Shown: one piece after another, positions 43,125 through 53,097 of the stretch
Layout: every line of letters starts with the position of its first letter
Position numbering within the stretch: position 1 is the first letter of the stretch
Assembly: GCA_963969495.1 (NCBI GenBank)
Contig: OZ018330.1
Location: forward strand, 50,895,973-50,959,972
Length of the DNA stretch: 64,000 nt
Reading direction: 5' to 3'
Source of the DNA: Ceratothoa steindachneri
Taxonomy: Eukaryota; Arthropoda; Malacostraca; Isopoda; Cymothoidae
The notes under the pieces: model-generated
The model's input: the letters and a program-made list of their open reading frames with translations, nothing else
Databases searched by the model: none
What the model was told of the DNA's origin: nothing
Translations under genes and position numbers: made by a program

Positions 43125-45401
43125 CATGGCAGGTCCAAGCTGTCAAGTTAAGTATTTACAAGACATAAACTTTACTCGTCTGACACTGAGTGAAAAAAAT
43201 GACATTAAAACAAAAGGAAGACACACACCAGTGCTGTCCCTTGAACAAAATGTCAATCTAGAATACACATGCAAATTTAACTTGGGTATTTATTGTAGAT
43301 AGAGGGGAGTAGGAAAGGTGGCAAAGAAAAAATAATAGCGTAGGCGAGTTGCGAACAGCTTCCCGCGTCGCTGTTCCACTGTTAGCCAGCGGCGAATCCA
43401 CTCCACCATCCTGAGTCCCCCAAAAGACTCATTCAAACGAACTTTTAAGCCGCTCGCCTGCACTTCTCACACGCTATATTTATGAAAAAAATGATTGGCT
43501 CTGTGGACGTGAAGAGGCTAATGCTTTGTTTTGCTTCCCATGCCTCTTATTTGGTGGGGACCTAGCCTGGACGAAGAGTGGCAAGAGAGACCTGAGACAT
43601 TTACAAGAGAAAATAGTTAAACATGAAAAATCAGCCAAACACTTACATAATGTGGTTAGTCTTTCATTACTGGACAGTGTAGACATTCTGCTGAAATGAG
43701 CTCCGCATACAGACTCTCAGTTGCAAAGCACAATGAACAAGTAAGAAAAAACAGCTGTTCTTTCAAAACTTGTGGATTGTGTAAAGTTCTGTGGCAAGTT
43801 TGAACTCCCACTCAGAGGACACGATGAAGGGCCTACTTCCAAGAATCCTGGAGTATTTCGTGGAATAGTAGAGTTTGCTTGTGAACTGGATTCTAGATTA
43901 AATGCTCATTTAAAGACTGCAACAGTATTCAGAGGAACATCTAAAACTATACAGAATGAAATCTCGGAATCAACACTAGAAATATGCAGAAACGTGATTA
44001 AAGAAGAAGTAAAATCCACAAGTTTTGTAGCAGTGATGTGTGATGAAACAACAGACATTTATGATAAAACACATATGGTAATTGTTTTAAGATATGAGAT
44101 AGATGGAAAACTTATTGAGAGATTCTGGGGATTTTTTAACCCTCTCAGCTTGACTGCAGAAGACCTATCAAGTGTACTATTTGAAGAGCTACAGGCATTA
44201 ATTGGTGATTGTCCTCATAAGCTTATCGCTCATACCTACGATGGTGCAGCTGCATTAAGTGGAGCTAAGAGTGGTGTGAAAGTTAGAATAAAAGAAGAAT
44301 ATAGCCATGCTGACTTTGTACATTGCTATGCACACCAACTGAACTTGATTTTGGAAAAGGCAGCATCACAAAAATTCTAAAGTTAGAGTCTTTTTCAAAA
44401 GTTTATCAGGAATACCAGCTTTTTTTTTTTCTAACTCCCCACAAAGAATGGCCACATTAGAGAGTGTTGCAGATTCCCACATAATTCCTAGGCCCTTCGA
44501 CAACACGCTGGAACTTCAAAAGCAGAACTGTGAATGCTGTGTATGAAATGAAAGATATAATCATGGAATGTTGCAGTAAACTAGAGTCATCAAACACAGC
44601 TGGTATCAAGAGAATGTTAAAGGATCCGAGTTCAAATTTTGGCTGGTATTTTTCTCTAAAGTAATGCCCCATGTAGATATTTTGTTTTCACACCTTCAAT
44701 CCAGAAATATTGATGCAGTTAAAGCTAATGCTGCATTGAATGCTTTCAATTCTGCAGTTCAAAAGATAAGAGTTACATGTGATAAGAGTGATACAGAGAT
44801 GCAAGAGCTACCTGAAGCAAAAAGAAGAAAACCTGAATTGCCTGAGACAGGTAGAACAACAACTGCAAAGGAGGTGTGTGATATAATTAATATGCAGTGT
44901 AGAGAGAGATTTCGCTTCACTAACCATCTGGAAGCAAGCAAGTTACTTCTAGTGAAAGATTTTCCTACATATTACATTAATTTCCCCAATAATGAACTTG
45001 CACAGACAGTCGAAGCTTACCCAATGCTTGTAAAAGAAAGATTAAGAACTGAAGTAACAATGCTATACACCAGAGAAGATTTATGGAAGTCACAAAACCT
45101 CACAGATCTACTCAAGAAAATAAATGATAATAATTTACACTCAGCATTTTCAGAAACTGTCAAGTTATTGAAAATTCTAATAACAACTCCAATGACAACA
45201 GCCGAAGCAGAAAGATGCTTTTCAACTTTGAAAAGGATAAAAACTTTCCTGCGTAGCACTATGGCTACTGAAAGACTGTCTACTTTAGCAATGTCATCAA
45301 TTGGAAGTGCAATGGTAACGGAATCAAAGAACTTCAATGAAGCTGTCATAAATCATTTCGTTACAAGTAAAAGCAGGCGTATGGATTTTATTTTCAAGTA
45401 G
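43125..45401 (+). pseudogene. hAT transposase, TTF-finger/DUF4371/ZMYM1-like, split by a SINE
   Basis: ATG at 43125. MAGPSCQVKYLQDINFTRLT.. leads to a TTF-type finger: CKFNLGIY, then the SINE (43294-43476), then EKNDWLCGREEANALFCFPC and RDLRHLQEKIVKHEKSAKH. After a stop near 43697, 43772-44380 (202 residues) holds the DUF4371-like part: VMCDETTDIYDKTHMVIVLR with the first catalytic Asp, HTYDGAAALSG, and FVHCYAHQLNLILEKA. 44381-44663 has frame breaks. 44664-45401 (245 residues) ends with TTAEAERCFSTLKRIKTFLR, the dimerisation signature. Such an enzyme moves the element by cut and paste; this copy is inactive. Confidence 0.88.
43294..43476 (-). mobile_element. tRNA-like SINE, copy 3, with 7-bp target duplication
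   Basis: 183 bp, flanked by TATTTAT on both sides (43287-43293, 43477-43483). It interrupts the finger-coding region of the hAT transposase, which fixes both ends exactly. On the minus strand it begins TAGCGTGTGAGAAGTGCAGG, has A-box-like TGGTGGAGTGG (complement of 43398-43408) and B-box-like TGTTCGCAACTCGCC (43341-43355), and ends CCCCTCTATCTACA. Confidence 0.9.
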
Positions 45402-45720
45402 GCTAACTAATCCCCTTTCCCTGGCTGCCACTAGTACCAATCTACCCTCCTCCCCTATCTCCCCACCCAAGCTACCTATCTAAGGATCCGAAATTCATAA
45501 TTCGACTGCTGTACTCTGCTGACTGCTGTGGATAATTAAATGCAAAAATAAGTAAGTATAGTACTATAGTTTTATTTTTTTTAACATTATATTGTAATTC
45601 GAAAATATTATGCAGTCCACCCACTTTTTTTACCAAGAGCCGCCACTGATCACACGCATACGTAGAAGAAAAAAGCGTTAAAACCGCTTTGGCAAGACGA
45701 TTAAGAACATCAATGCTTTC

Positions 45721-47374
45721 CTAAATGACCAACAATTGATTGTCTTGATCACTGCAAACTCCCCTCAATCGATCTTTTTCAAGTGTTTCTAAATTACCCC
45801 TAAGAGTGACGAATTTTCGCTTCCAAATAGAACTGGATAGAATTTCGACTAATTCCATTTCAAGTTCTTTTATTTTCAGCCATTCAATCAGATTCGTTTT
45901 CATTTTTTCAAAATTAGCTTCATCTGGGTGCTTAATGAAAAACAACATTTCTTCAAGATCTCTAAACTAAGAAAATCTTGATGAAAATTCATTTTTCAAA
46001 GAACGTAAAGCTGACAAAAAGAAGCCTTGATCGTGTTCAATATCATTCACATCTTTGTAACTAACTTATTCATAGTTCTTTTTCCATCTTGGAAAGTACT
46101 TATAAGCTTTAGTTTAAATGTCATGGTCAAAATTGGCAAGTTTGGTTTCAAATGCAGGATTTATCCAAACATGATATCAATTGTTTTACCAAAACCTTTG
46201 AGTTTAACATTCAGTTCATTCGAGTGCAATGTGAGATCTGTGAAAAATATCAACCGCCGAATCCAGGACTCATCATGTAGTTCCGGATAGCCTTCATTTT
46301 TTTCACTTCTAAGAAAAGCTGTATCTCATTTATGCATTCAACAAAGCGTTCAAGAATCTTGCTTCTACTAAGCAACCGGACATTATTGTACATAAATAAA
46401 CCGCCATAAGCTGATTCAACTTCACCCAGTAACGAGCTGAATTCACGTTTATGCAACGCCCGTGCTATCAAATTAACTATCTTAGAGACTGACGCTGTAA
46501 TAATTTCCAGTTCTTTTAATCCAACTTTAGCACACAGTGATTCTTGATGAATAATACAGCGAAACTCTACTACAGAATGTCCGACGATATCAGTGAAAAG
46601 TTTCACAAATCCAAGCTTTCGGCCGACCATATTGGGTGCTCCATCTGTTGTAATTGATACAATTTTTTATATATCTATGTTTCTGTCGCCAGGTGCTTTG
46701 ACTACAATATCACAAATATCTTTTCCTGTAGTATTTAACAACAGGATTTCTAGGCTAAGCATATCCTCGAACATTTCATGACCACTAGAATATCTTGCAA
46801 AAATTGCCAATTGAGAAGCAGAAGTAATATCAATGGTTTCATCGAGGCAAATTGAGAAATAATCACACGCGTTCACGTCCTTTTGCATTTGTTCTTCAAT
46901 ATTCGAATGCATGGTCATTACCCTTCTTTTAACAGTATTTCTGAAAATATGAAGCTCTTTAATACGCTTAAATATTTTATCCTTGTTACTAAAATCTTCA
47001 AAAAGAAAAGGTGCACAGTTAAGAAAACGATTTTTAAGAAACTCTCCTTCATTAAAGGGTTTACCTTGCTTCACAATAGTACGCGAAATACTGAAACTTT
47101 CTGTAACTAAATTCACACCCGAGTTGCCACTTACAAATTTCAACAAACTTTGAGATTGGGTCGGTTCTTCAGCACTTCTTTCTAATAACCACTTGTGATT
47201 TGACTCAAAGTGTCTTTTCACATTCCAAATTCTGCCAGTAACTTGTTGATCATATAAAATGCAAAGAGCTTTAATATTCCGTTCTATAATGCCATATTCA
47301 TCTGTCCACCATTTTTGGAAAATTCTGCTACTACAGTGATTTTCTGATAATTTAACTTTTTTTGCTGTACTCAT
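45721..47374 (-). pseudogene. hAT transposase, GTF2IRD2/ZBED-like, decayed and split
   Basis: The N-terminal part (47374-46667, 235 residues) has QKWWTDEYGII, a degenerate BED finger (ALCILYDQQVTGRIWNVKRH, first Cys pair incomplete), and FSICLDETIDITSASQLAIF with the first catalytic Asp. After a break near 46665, MVGRKLGFVKLFTD and FRCIIHQESLCAK (46630-46250) follow, then NNVRLLSRSKILERFVE. A third part (45948-45721) has FIKHPDEANFEKMK. The reading resumes across the nested hAT at 41960-41830 with TYACDSVCSHLLTTLK, the dimerisation region. At least three frame breaks exist. Such transposases are the type from which vertebrate GTF2IRD2 derived. Confidence 0.85.
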
Positions 47375-47890
47375 TATGTAAGTAAGGCTTTGATCAAAAC
47401 TGTGAGATGAATTTAATCTGTTACTTGTTCTGGAAAAAAGGAAATAATAAACGTGGCTACATCTGGTACATCTATTTTCACGAGTTGTTCGTGGCTAATA
47501 ATTTCTTATAATAAAAGAAAACGACATATATTGATTGTCATTTATTTTTTAAAGAACTATTTGCTTCTTGGCATAAAAAAATACCCCCAAAAAGGAATTA
47601 AGAATGAAATTTACACCTCAGAATTGCTGACGTTATCAAGCACTGCACAACACCTATTCACGTGACGTCTCAAACATTACTTTGCCACTTGGTACATAAT
47701 TGCTATTTGTTTAGCTTAATTTCATACAAAAGTACTAAATTTGGTACATTAACACTGAAATAAACAGACAACATATGATAGACGCAACTGGTGTCGTGTG
47801 CAGCTATGCACGTGTTTAAAATGTCTAAGGTACTCAGTGTCGCGCGTGTCACTTAAAATGCCCTCGCGTGCCATAGTTTTGCCACCACTG

Positions 47891-48377
47891 GTGTAGTAAA
47901 TATGATACTATCCATAACACAGTGTTGCAATTTCCGAAAAAAGTAGCCAAAGTACCCCCCCCATCCCTCCCATAATTTATTTTTTGAAGATGTCAGTTTT
48001 TATGATTTAATATCAATTAACACTGTTAAAAATAAGGGTTTAAAAAGTGTTTTCTATGTGTTCCTATAAGAAAACCCTTTTTTATTGAACATATATAAAT
48101 ATTGTTCAAAGCTAATGCAATTATTTCATCACACAATGCAGTATTATGCATTCAAAAATCGAAATTTTTACACAAATTTTCTCACCCAAATTAAATTCAT
48201 TTAAATATGTATATATATGTTTATATATATATTATGCAGAAATTTACAGCTCAAGGAATGTACTTTTTGACGAAACTCCCTTTAGACCTAAGTTCCTTTA
48301 GACTAAAGTTCTTTTAGACAAAGGTTCTTTAGACAAAAGTTCTAGGACCAAAGAGCTGTAGACGAAAGTGCCGTATC
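47891..48377. other. Right part of element X
   Basis: AT-rich sequence ending in five or six AACTTT.GTCTAAAG-like words (48265-48370). No ORF. Confidence 0.65.
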
Positions 48378-48690
48378 CCGGGAGAACATGATCGTGGAAA
48401 TTGGAAGACATCAAATGAGCTGTTATAGCCTTATGAGAAGGACCAGAGTCTTGTTGGAATATGTAAGGTGCTCCTCTGTCTACTGTTTATCCGGGGCCTC
48501 CCAACCTTCTCCAAAACCTCTGTATAGGCAGCAGCATTGTTTCTTAAGCCCTGTGAAAAAAAAGTGAGGGGGCATGACATCTCTGTCCCTGCTAACGACT
48601 CTCAGAACCATCACAGGTGTTGGAAACTTGTTATGCATTACACTTGGAACCTTACTTGGAATTCCTTAAGTTTACCTTTTGGTCCTGGTC
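48378..48690 (-). pseudogene. Mariner-like transposase, middle piece
   Basis: Minus strand: VMVLRVVSRDRDVMPPHFFS, NNAAAYTEVLEKV and, after a frame break, YIFQQDSGPSHKAITAHLMS with the second catalytic Asp. HDHVLPG follows, and the reading continues at 41552 as VLPDTWPP. The N-terminal part is not recognised; a MITE lies at 48695. The gene is split, frameshifted and inactive. Confidence 0.85.
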
Positions 48691-48694
48691 GATA

Positions 48695-49108
48695 TTCTTT
48701 TCCCCGCGTTATCGATTCATTGGTATCGTCGATACTTTTGGTTCCAAACTAGTGATAATCGATAATTTGTTTTTTGGTTCCAGTTTAGCCCAGGGTGGGC
48801 CGAGCGTGTCTTGGAGGCAGAAATAGGTAGGTCCGAGCTGAGAGGAGGATCTTCAAAACCTATGAGGAGATGAAGGAGAGCCTCACCAGGTAAGAAACTA
48901 AGAAACAGTATTCAAATATTCTTACTATTGTATTATAAAATAACGCTATATATAGTCAATAATCAATATTGTATTATAATTTTGAATTTATCGCGTATCA
49001 CCTTATCGGGCGATAAATTTATCGCCAGTCATCGATTATCGGTTATCGTCGATAAGGTTATCGTGATGCAATTTTTCGTTATCGTGCCCATCTATGCTAT
49101 CTGGGTTG
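48695..49108. mobile_element. GATAAC-rich MITE, copy 2 (reverse of 16302-16765)
   Basis: Same landmarks as copy 1 in reverse: TTATCGATTCATTGGTATCG, GGAGGCAGAAATAGGTAGGTCC, GGAGAGCCTCACCAGGTAAG and GATAAATTTATCGCC, ending CGTTATCGTGCCCATCTATG. The element landed in or next to the mariner fragment. Confidence 0.78.
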
Positions 49109-49871
49109 TTCTTGAATATTTTCCTGTACTTGCTGCATACATTCTTGGGTTCTTGTGATATTGTGGTGCTGGAACCACATTATAAAATCGCATCTGACTC
49201 AAAACCACCTCAAAGACGAGCATTTTGAAGTCTTAGGAAATTCCATGATTGGTTCACAGTAAACCAAAGTAACATAAAATTGGAAATCAATGTGTTGTGA
49301 ATGGAACAATGAAATATTAAACTTGATTTAATTATTAATTAACTAAATAAAATTGTAGTACTTTCTTAACGAAATAAAAATTGTATCATTTTCCCTTTCT
49401 TAACGGATAAAAATTGTATTATTCTCTTTTTCTTAACGGTCAAAAATTTCAATATTATCTCTTTCTTAAGGGTAAATATAAATTCATCGTTGGATTGTTG
49501 TCTGGTCGGCGGTGCTCGTAGGCCTGTACAGGGCGCAGGCGTTTTTCGCTCTCCCGAAACTGTTACCTCCTTTACCGGGTATCGGGATGTAGATAGCCAG
49601 TGTACTTCGTCAAGGAGTTCTGAGTAGTCAAATTATAAATAATGAATGTGTTAATGGGGTGCCAATTCAAGTGCTCAAAATGTATTATTCTCCTTTTAAT
49701 TCCCCGTTGGAAAAAGTGAAGATGGTTTCACGTTATTGACTTCGCTTTCCCTTTCCTATACCTCTTTTATCGATTGGCAAATTTCCTCTGAATTGGAGAT
49801 GTTTCTTGAATGCAGTCGGAGCAGTCAATAAGGAAAAAATACGAAATTGATGTAAGAGTGTTTGTGAGTGT

Positions 49872-49904
<33 letters not shown>

Positions 49905-50380
49905 ACAAAAGGGTGTGTGGGTAGACACAAGAAAATAGGTAAGTGGTGAAGGGAAAAAAGTGTGGGAGAGTTGCAAGGGGATCCAAGAGCCTGGTGATCA
50001 GCTATATCGCTTTCAATAATTTTAATTGTTTTGTGTTTACTTTGTTGTTTTTGTTATTAAGTATGATTTATTATGGCGTTGAGATATTTGTCTTAAAAAC
50101 TTAATTTTCCTGGGTATGTTAAATGCATTGCTGATGTTGTGGTTAATTATTTTTAACTCATGTGCTTATTTTATTTGTTTTTGGTTTGCTTTGTATGAGT
50201 GTATTTTGTGTCTTTTGTCTTTTCTTTCTTGAGGTCTTGTTCAGGGTTTCTTTGGTCTTCGCCGGTGAGTTCCTTGCCGTTAATTGGTGATTTTTCGTTA
50301 ATCGGGATTTGGTCCTCATGATCTGTTTGCGTAGTTATCAGTTTGGTAAATACAATTTTTTTATGCATAGAACGGCACTT
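49109..50380. other. No recognisable gene
   Basis: A degenerate direct repeat of about 40 bp (TTTCTTAACGGATAAAAATTGTATTATTCTC-like) spans about 49345-49490. An (AG)n run lies at 49874-49893. The remaining short ORFs lack any feature. Confidence 0.6.
49874..49903. repeat. (AG)n followed by G9
   Basis: AG dinucleotides ending in a G run; the Ser-Leu ORFs across it are artefacts. Confidence 0.85.
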
Positions 50381-52140
50381 CAGCCCCGCCGTCCAGTAAT
50401 CTGGCGGTGCTCGGAAATCTGGCGTGACTTATAGCTCTTCTGTTCTGGTTAATCATTTGAACAATTTCCTCATTCGATTCCTAATTAACCAGTGTGTGCA
50501 TATTCCGTGTCCGTTCTTCGATGACAACGTTAATGGGAGTTATTCCCGCTTCCCTGTGTAGCTTTATTTGGCGTATTCTTTCTCGCCTACGTGTACCCGT
50601 AATTAGGTATACGCATTTATTCTGCACAGTTTGTAGTCTCATCTTTTGCGTCTTCGAAACGCAAGAGAGGGCAAAAGCGGGATATAGCAACGTCGATCGT
50701 ACAATCCCATTGTAGATCTTTTTCTTGTTACTTTCACGGAGATTTCTAAACATATATAGAGTCCGGGCTGCAGCTGAGGCCTTAGAAATTCGCTGTGCGA
50801 CGTGTTTCCTGTACCCAAAAGAAGTGATTTTCATTTCGAGTACATTGCACTCCGTGATGTAGAGATAGCGCCTATCCCCCACCGCGACATCAAAAAGTAG
50901 TCTCCTGCCGTTAGGGACTATTTTGAATTTCTCCTGGTTAGTTCTTATTTTCCTTTGGGCCTCGTAGATGTTTATTCTTCCAATCTCTGCTGCTGTCATT
51001 CGAGCTTGCATATGCGTATTGAATGTTGAGGCAAGTGGGGTTTGCAGGTGCTGGAACATCTGCGGTGTAAATCGAGTGAAGAGTGGGGGACAGCCGTCCT
51101 CGCGGGAAGCCCGCAGTGAGCGGAAACTTCGGTCCGTCCGTGTCCTCTAAACTGACATACGCCACCTGTCCATGACATAGTCACAGAGAGTTCACTTTAA
51201 GTTTTAACTTAAAACAGGTGTAAGATTTGGTAAAACATTCTCCGTTGCCACACTTTATTAAATGACTGATACATCCCGACAAACAATGTCCACGTAACTC
51301 CTTTCCCGTTTGGCTTGGGCAAGCTTTTTCGTGATGACATTTATCACCATCTCGGTAATTCGCTTTCTTCTAAACCCAAATTGGTATGGGCTCTATAGGT
51401 AGTTCTTCTCCAGGTGCGACACCAGCCTTGGGTTGAGAATCTTCTTGAAGAGCTCCCCCCCCCCTCCGAATTCAAGAAGTGAAATTAGCCGGTAACTCTC
51501 TCTCAACCTCGGCTCCTTCCCATGCTTCGGCAAGATCATTTTTGCCGTTTTGTAAGCATCTGGAAAGTATCCCATGTTCAGACAGGCGTTGAAGATTCTC
51601 TTCATTCCTTCGATGATGTTTGCTGGTGCCTTTTCGAAGTTCAGCTTCGTAAGCCCTGATTATCCTGGGGCTTTCTGACGTAATGAGCGGAGCGCGCCAA
51701 GTAGTTCCTCTTTGGTGATCTCGGCGTCTCCGTGGCGCTGTCTATCCACCTGGTGATGATGGTGCGTCCTATGTATCTGGTCGTTAAGCTCGTCTATGAT
51801 AATGCCTTCAAACTCAATATCGTAATCTTCGTTTTCCTTTTTGGTGATACTGAAGATTTTTCCCAATAACTTGGGAATATTTCTTCCACTTCCCCGTCTT
51901 CTGTTTCGATGTTTCCGTCTTTAAGTATTTCTATCTTCTTCTTCTTCTACCCAATTGATCCTTTGAGACCTCTGATTTTGTTCCAGAAATCTTTGGGAGA
52001 TGCCTTGTGATCGAGACTGTCAATCGCATCGTCACATTGTCTCAACTGTTGCTCGAGGATCAACTCGTTGAGCCCTTCTTTGATCTCTTTACTTCTTTGT
52101 AATGAGTCATGTGATGCATTCCTGATGTTAATCTCATACT
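50380..52140 (-). pseudogene. Decayed LINE ORF2 (RT), Jockey/I-like group, copy 1
   Basis: Minus strand from about 52100. The lead-in (51866-51660) reads ITKEELLGALRSLRQKAPG, then GMKRIFNACLNMGYFPDAYK..AKMI..K (51605-51393) and SYRLISLLEFGGG. The PQG-like segment reads AGFPRGRLSPTLHSIYTADV (near 51110) and the catalytic box reads QYAYAS, so both Asp residues are gone. The tail (51059-50481, 192 residues) runs EAQRKIRTNQEKFKIVP, YPAFALSCVSKTQKMRLQTV and NKCVYLITGTRRRE to the stop. It is related by text to 53098-55130 and 58030-60874. Clade unassigned. Confidence 0.82.
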
Positions 52141-53064
52141 AAGAGGGGCGGTCAATAAGTTTTGCAATTCAGATATAAGGAAACGAAATATTAGGAAAAG
52201 TGTTTTATTATTTTTCAATATAATTACCCTCGACTTCAATGCACTTGCGCAACTTGTCCCTGAGGCTTCGAATTCCCAACAACCAGAAATCTCCCGACTG
52301 CTATTCAATCTACTCCTGGACGGCGAGCTGGACATCTTCATCGTCCCCAAACCGGCGTCCACGCAGTGCAGCCGTGAGCTGGCGGAATAAAAAGTAGTCG
52401 CTAGGGGCCAGATCTAGACTGTAGGAGGGATGGTTGAGCTCCTCGAATCCGCACTCACGCAGGGCAGCTTGTGCAACTCTGGCCTTGTGGACGTTGAAGT
52501 CGATCATGGGGCGTGAGGGTTCTAGGGACCCAACGGGCAGAGACCTTGGTCATGTCCAAATTATCGTGGGTGATGTTGATAACACTTCCATGTGATATTC
52601 CAAGTTCTCGTTCGATTTCTTCGACCTTCACCCGTCGATTTTCGAGGATCATCTTCTCCACACGGGCCACATTATCCTCGTTGGTCACGTCTGACGGGCG
52701 TCCTGGATGGGGGTCATCTTCAAGGGACTCACGACCATGGCGGAACTTCTTATTCCAGCGAGCAATAGTTGCATAGAAAAGGGCGATGTCGGTGTACACT
52801 GCAACCATGCGTTCATGGATCTCTTTTGCATTCTTGCCTTACTTGGTCAAAAATTTGATCACTGTGCGGTGCTCAACCTTCTTCATGGTTGAAAAATTTG
52901 TGACTGATGATTTGCGATCAGCTACTGCTTCTTAAATCGACGAGACAGGAGCGTGCAGCTGCAGGTCCTGACTTGTCATAACTTTTCCTAACACCCCCAC
53001 AAACAGCCATCCCCCTTCCTCTGATTTGCCCTACCGATTCGCAAAACCTATTGACCGCCCCTTG
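52141..53064 (-). mobile_element. Mariner element with internal deletion
   Basis: Ends are inverted: AAGAGGGGCGGTCAATAAGT on the left, ACAAGGGGCGGTCAATAGGT on the right in reverse complement. About 924 bp, against about 1.3 kb for complete mariners. It sits between two LINE remnants. A TA duplication is not clear. Confidence 0.88.
52150..52808 (-). pseudogene. Mariner transposase with catalytic core deleted
   Basis: 52808-52455 reads the DNA-binding half: YATIARWNKKFRHGRESLED, PHPGRPSDV and VEEIERELGISHGSVINI, then VSARWVPRTLTPHDRLQRP. The text then jumps by deletion and frame change to MIDFNVHKARVAQAALRECG, ELNHPSYSLDLAPSDYFLF (third catalytic Asp) and LRGRRFGDDEDVQLAVQEWI. The parts with the first and second catalytic Asp are missing. 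It cannot transpose by itself. Confidence 0.88.
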
Positions 53065-53097
53065 TCCTGTGAGCATTTATAACATTTGCAGGTTGAA

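Larger units (their letters stand above)
41965..45648 (+). mobile_element. hAT transposon (TTF/ZMYM1-like) with exact 8-bp target duplication
   Basis: Starts CAGGGGCGGCT and ends AGCCGCCACTG (inverted, one mismatch in 11). ATCACACG flanks both sides (41957-41964, 45649-45656). Length is 3684 bp including a later SINE. It disrupts the dimerisation domain of the minus-strand hAT. The 5' untranslated part holds a large inverted repeat around a CCTAA run. Confidence 0.92.
41623..47890 (-). mobile_element. hAT transposon (GTF2IRD2/ZBED-like), split by a second hAT
   Basis: Right end in reverse complement CAGTGGTGGCAAAACTATGGCACGCG, left end TAGTGGTAGCAAAACTTTGATGC, i.e. inverted termini of about 15 bp. 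The presumed duplication is degraded (GTCTAAAG against GTGTAGTA). The transposase runs on the minus strand from 47374 downwards and is cut at 45656/41957 by the hAT at 41965-45648. The dimerisation domain is the piece at 41960-41830. Confidence 0.82.
41553..48377. mobile_element. Inverted-repeat element X, host of two nested hAT elements
   Basis: Flanked by CCGGGAGAAC on both sides (41543-41552, 48378-48387), a target duplication of up to 10 bp. Its own sequence is only about 41553-41622 and 47891-48377. Both ends are built from imperfect AACTTT.GTCTAAAG(G) words of 14-16 bp, inverted relative to each other: AAACTTCGCCTAAAGAACTT on the left, and CACTTTCGTCTACAGCTCTT on the right in reverse complement. 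No ORF of its own is seen, so it was a small non-autonomous element before the insertions. The superfamily is unclear; a 9-10-bp duplication would fit a MULE, 8 bp a hAT. Confidence 0.7.

Noticed and set aside
50171..50368. 65-codon Lys/Thr-rich ORF
   Set aside because: Low-complexity composition and no relatives or signals that I can see.
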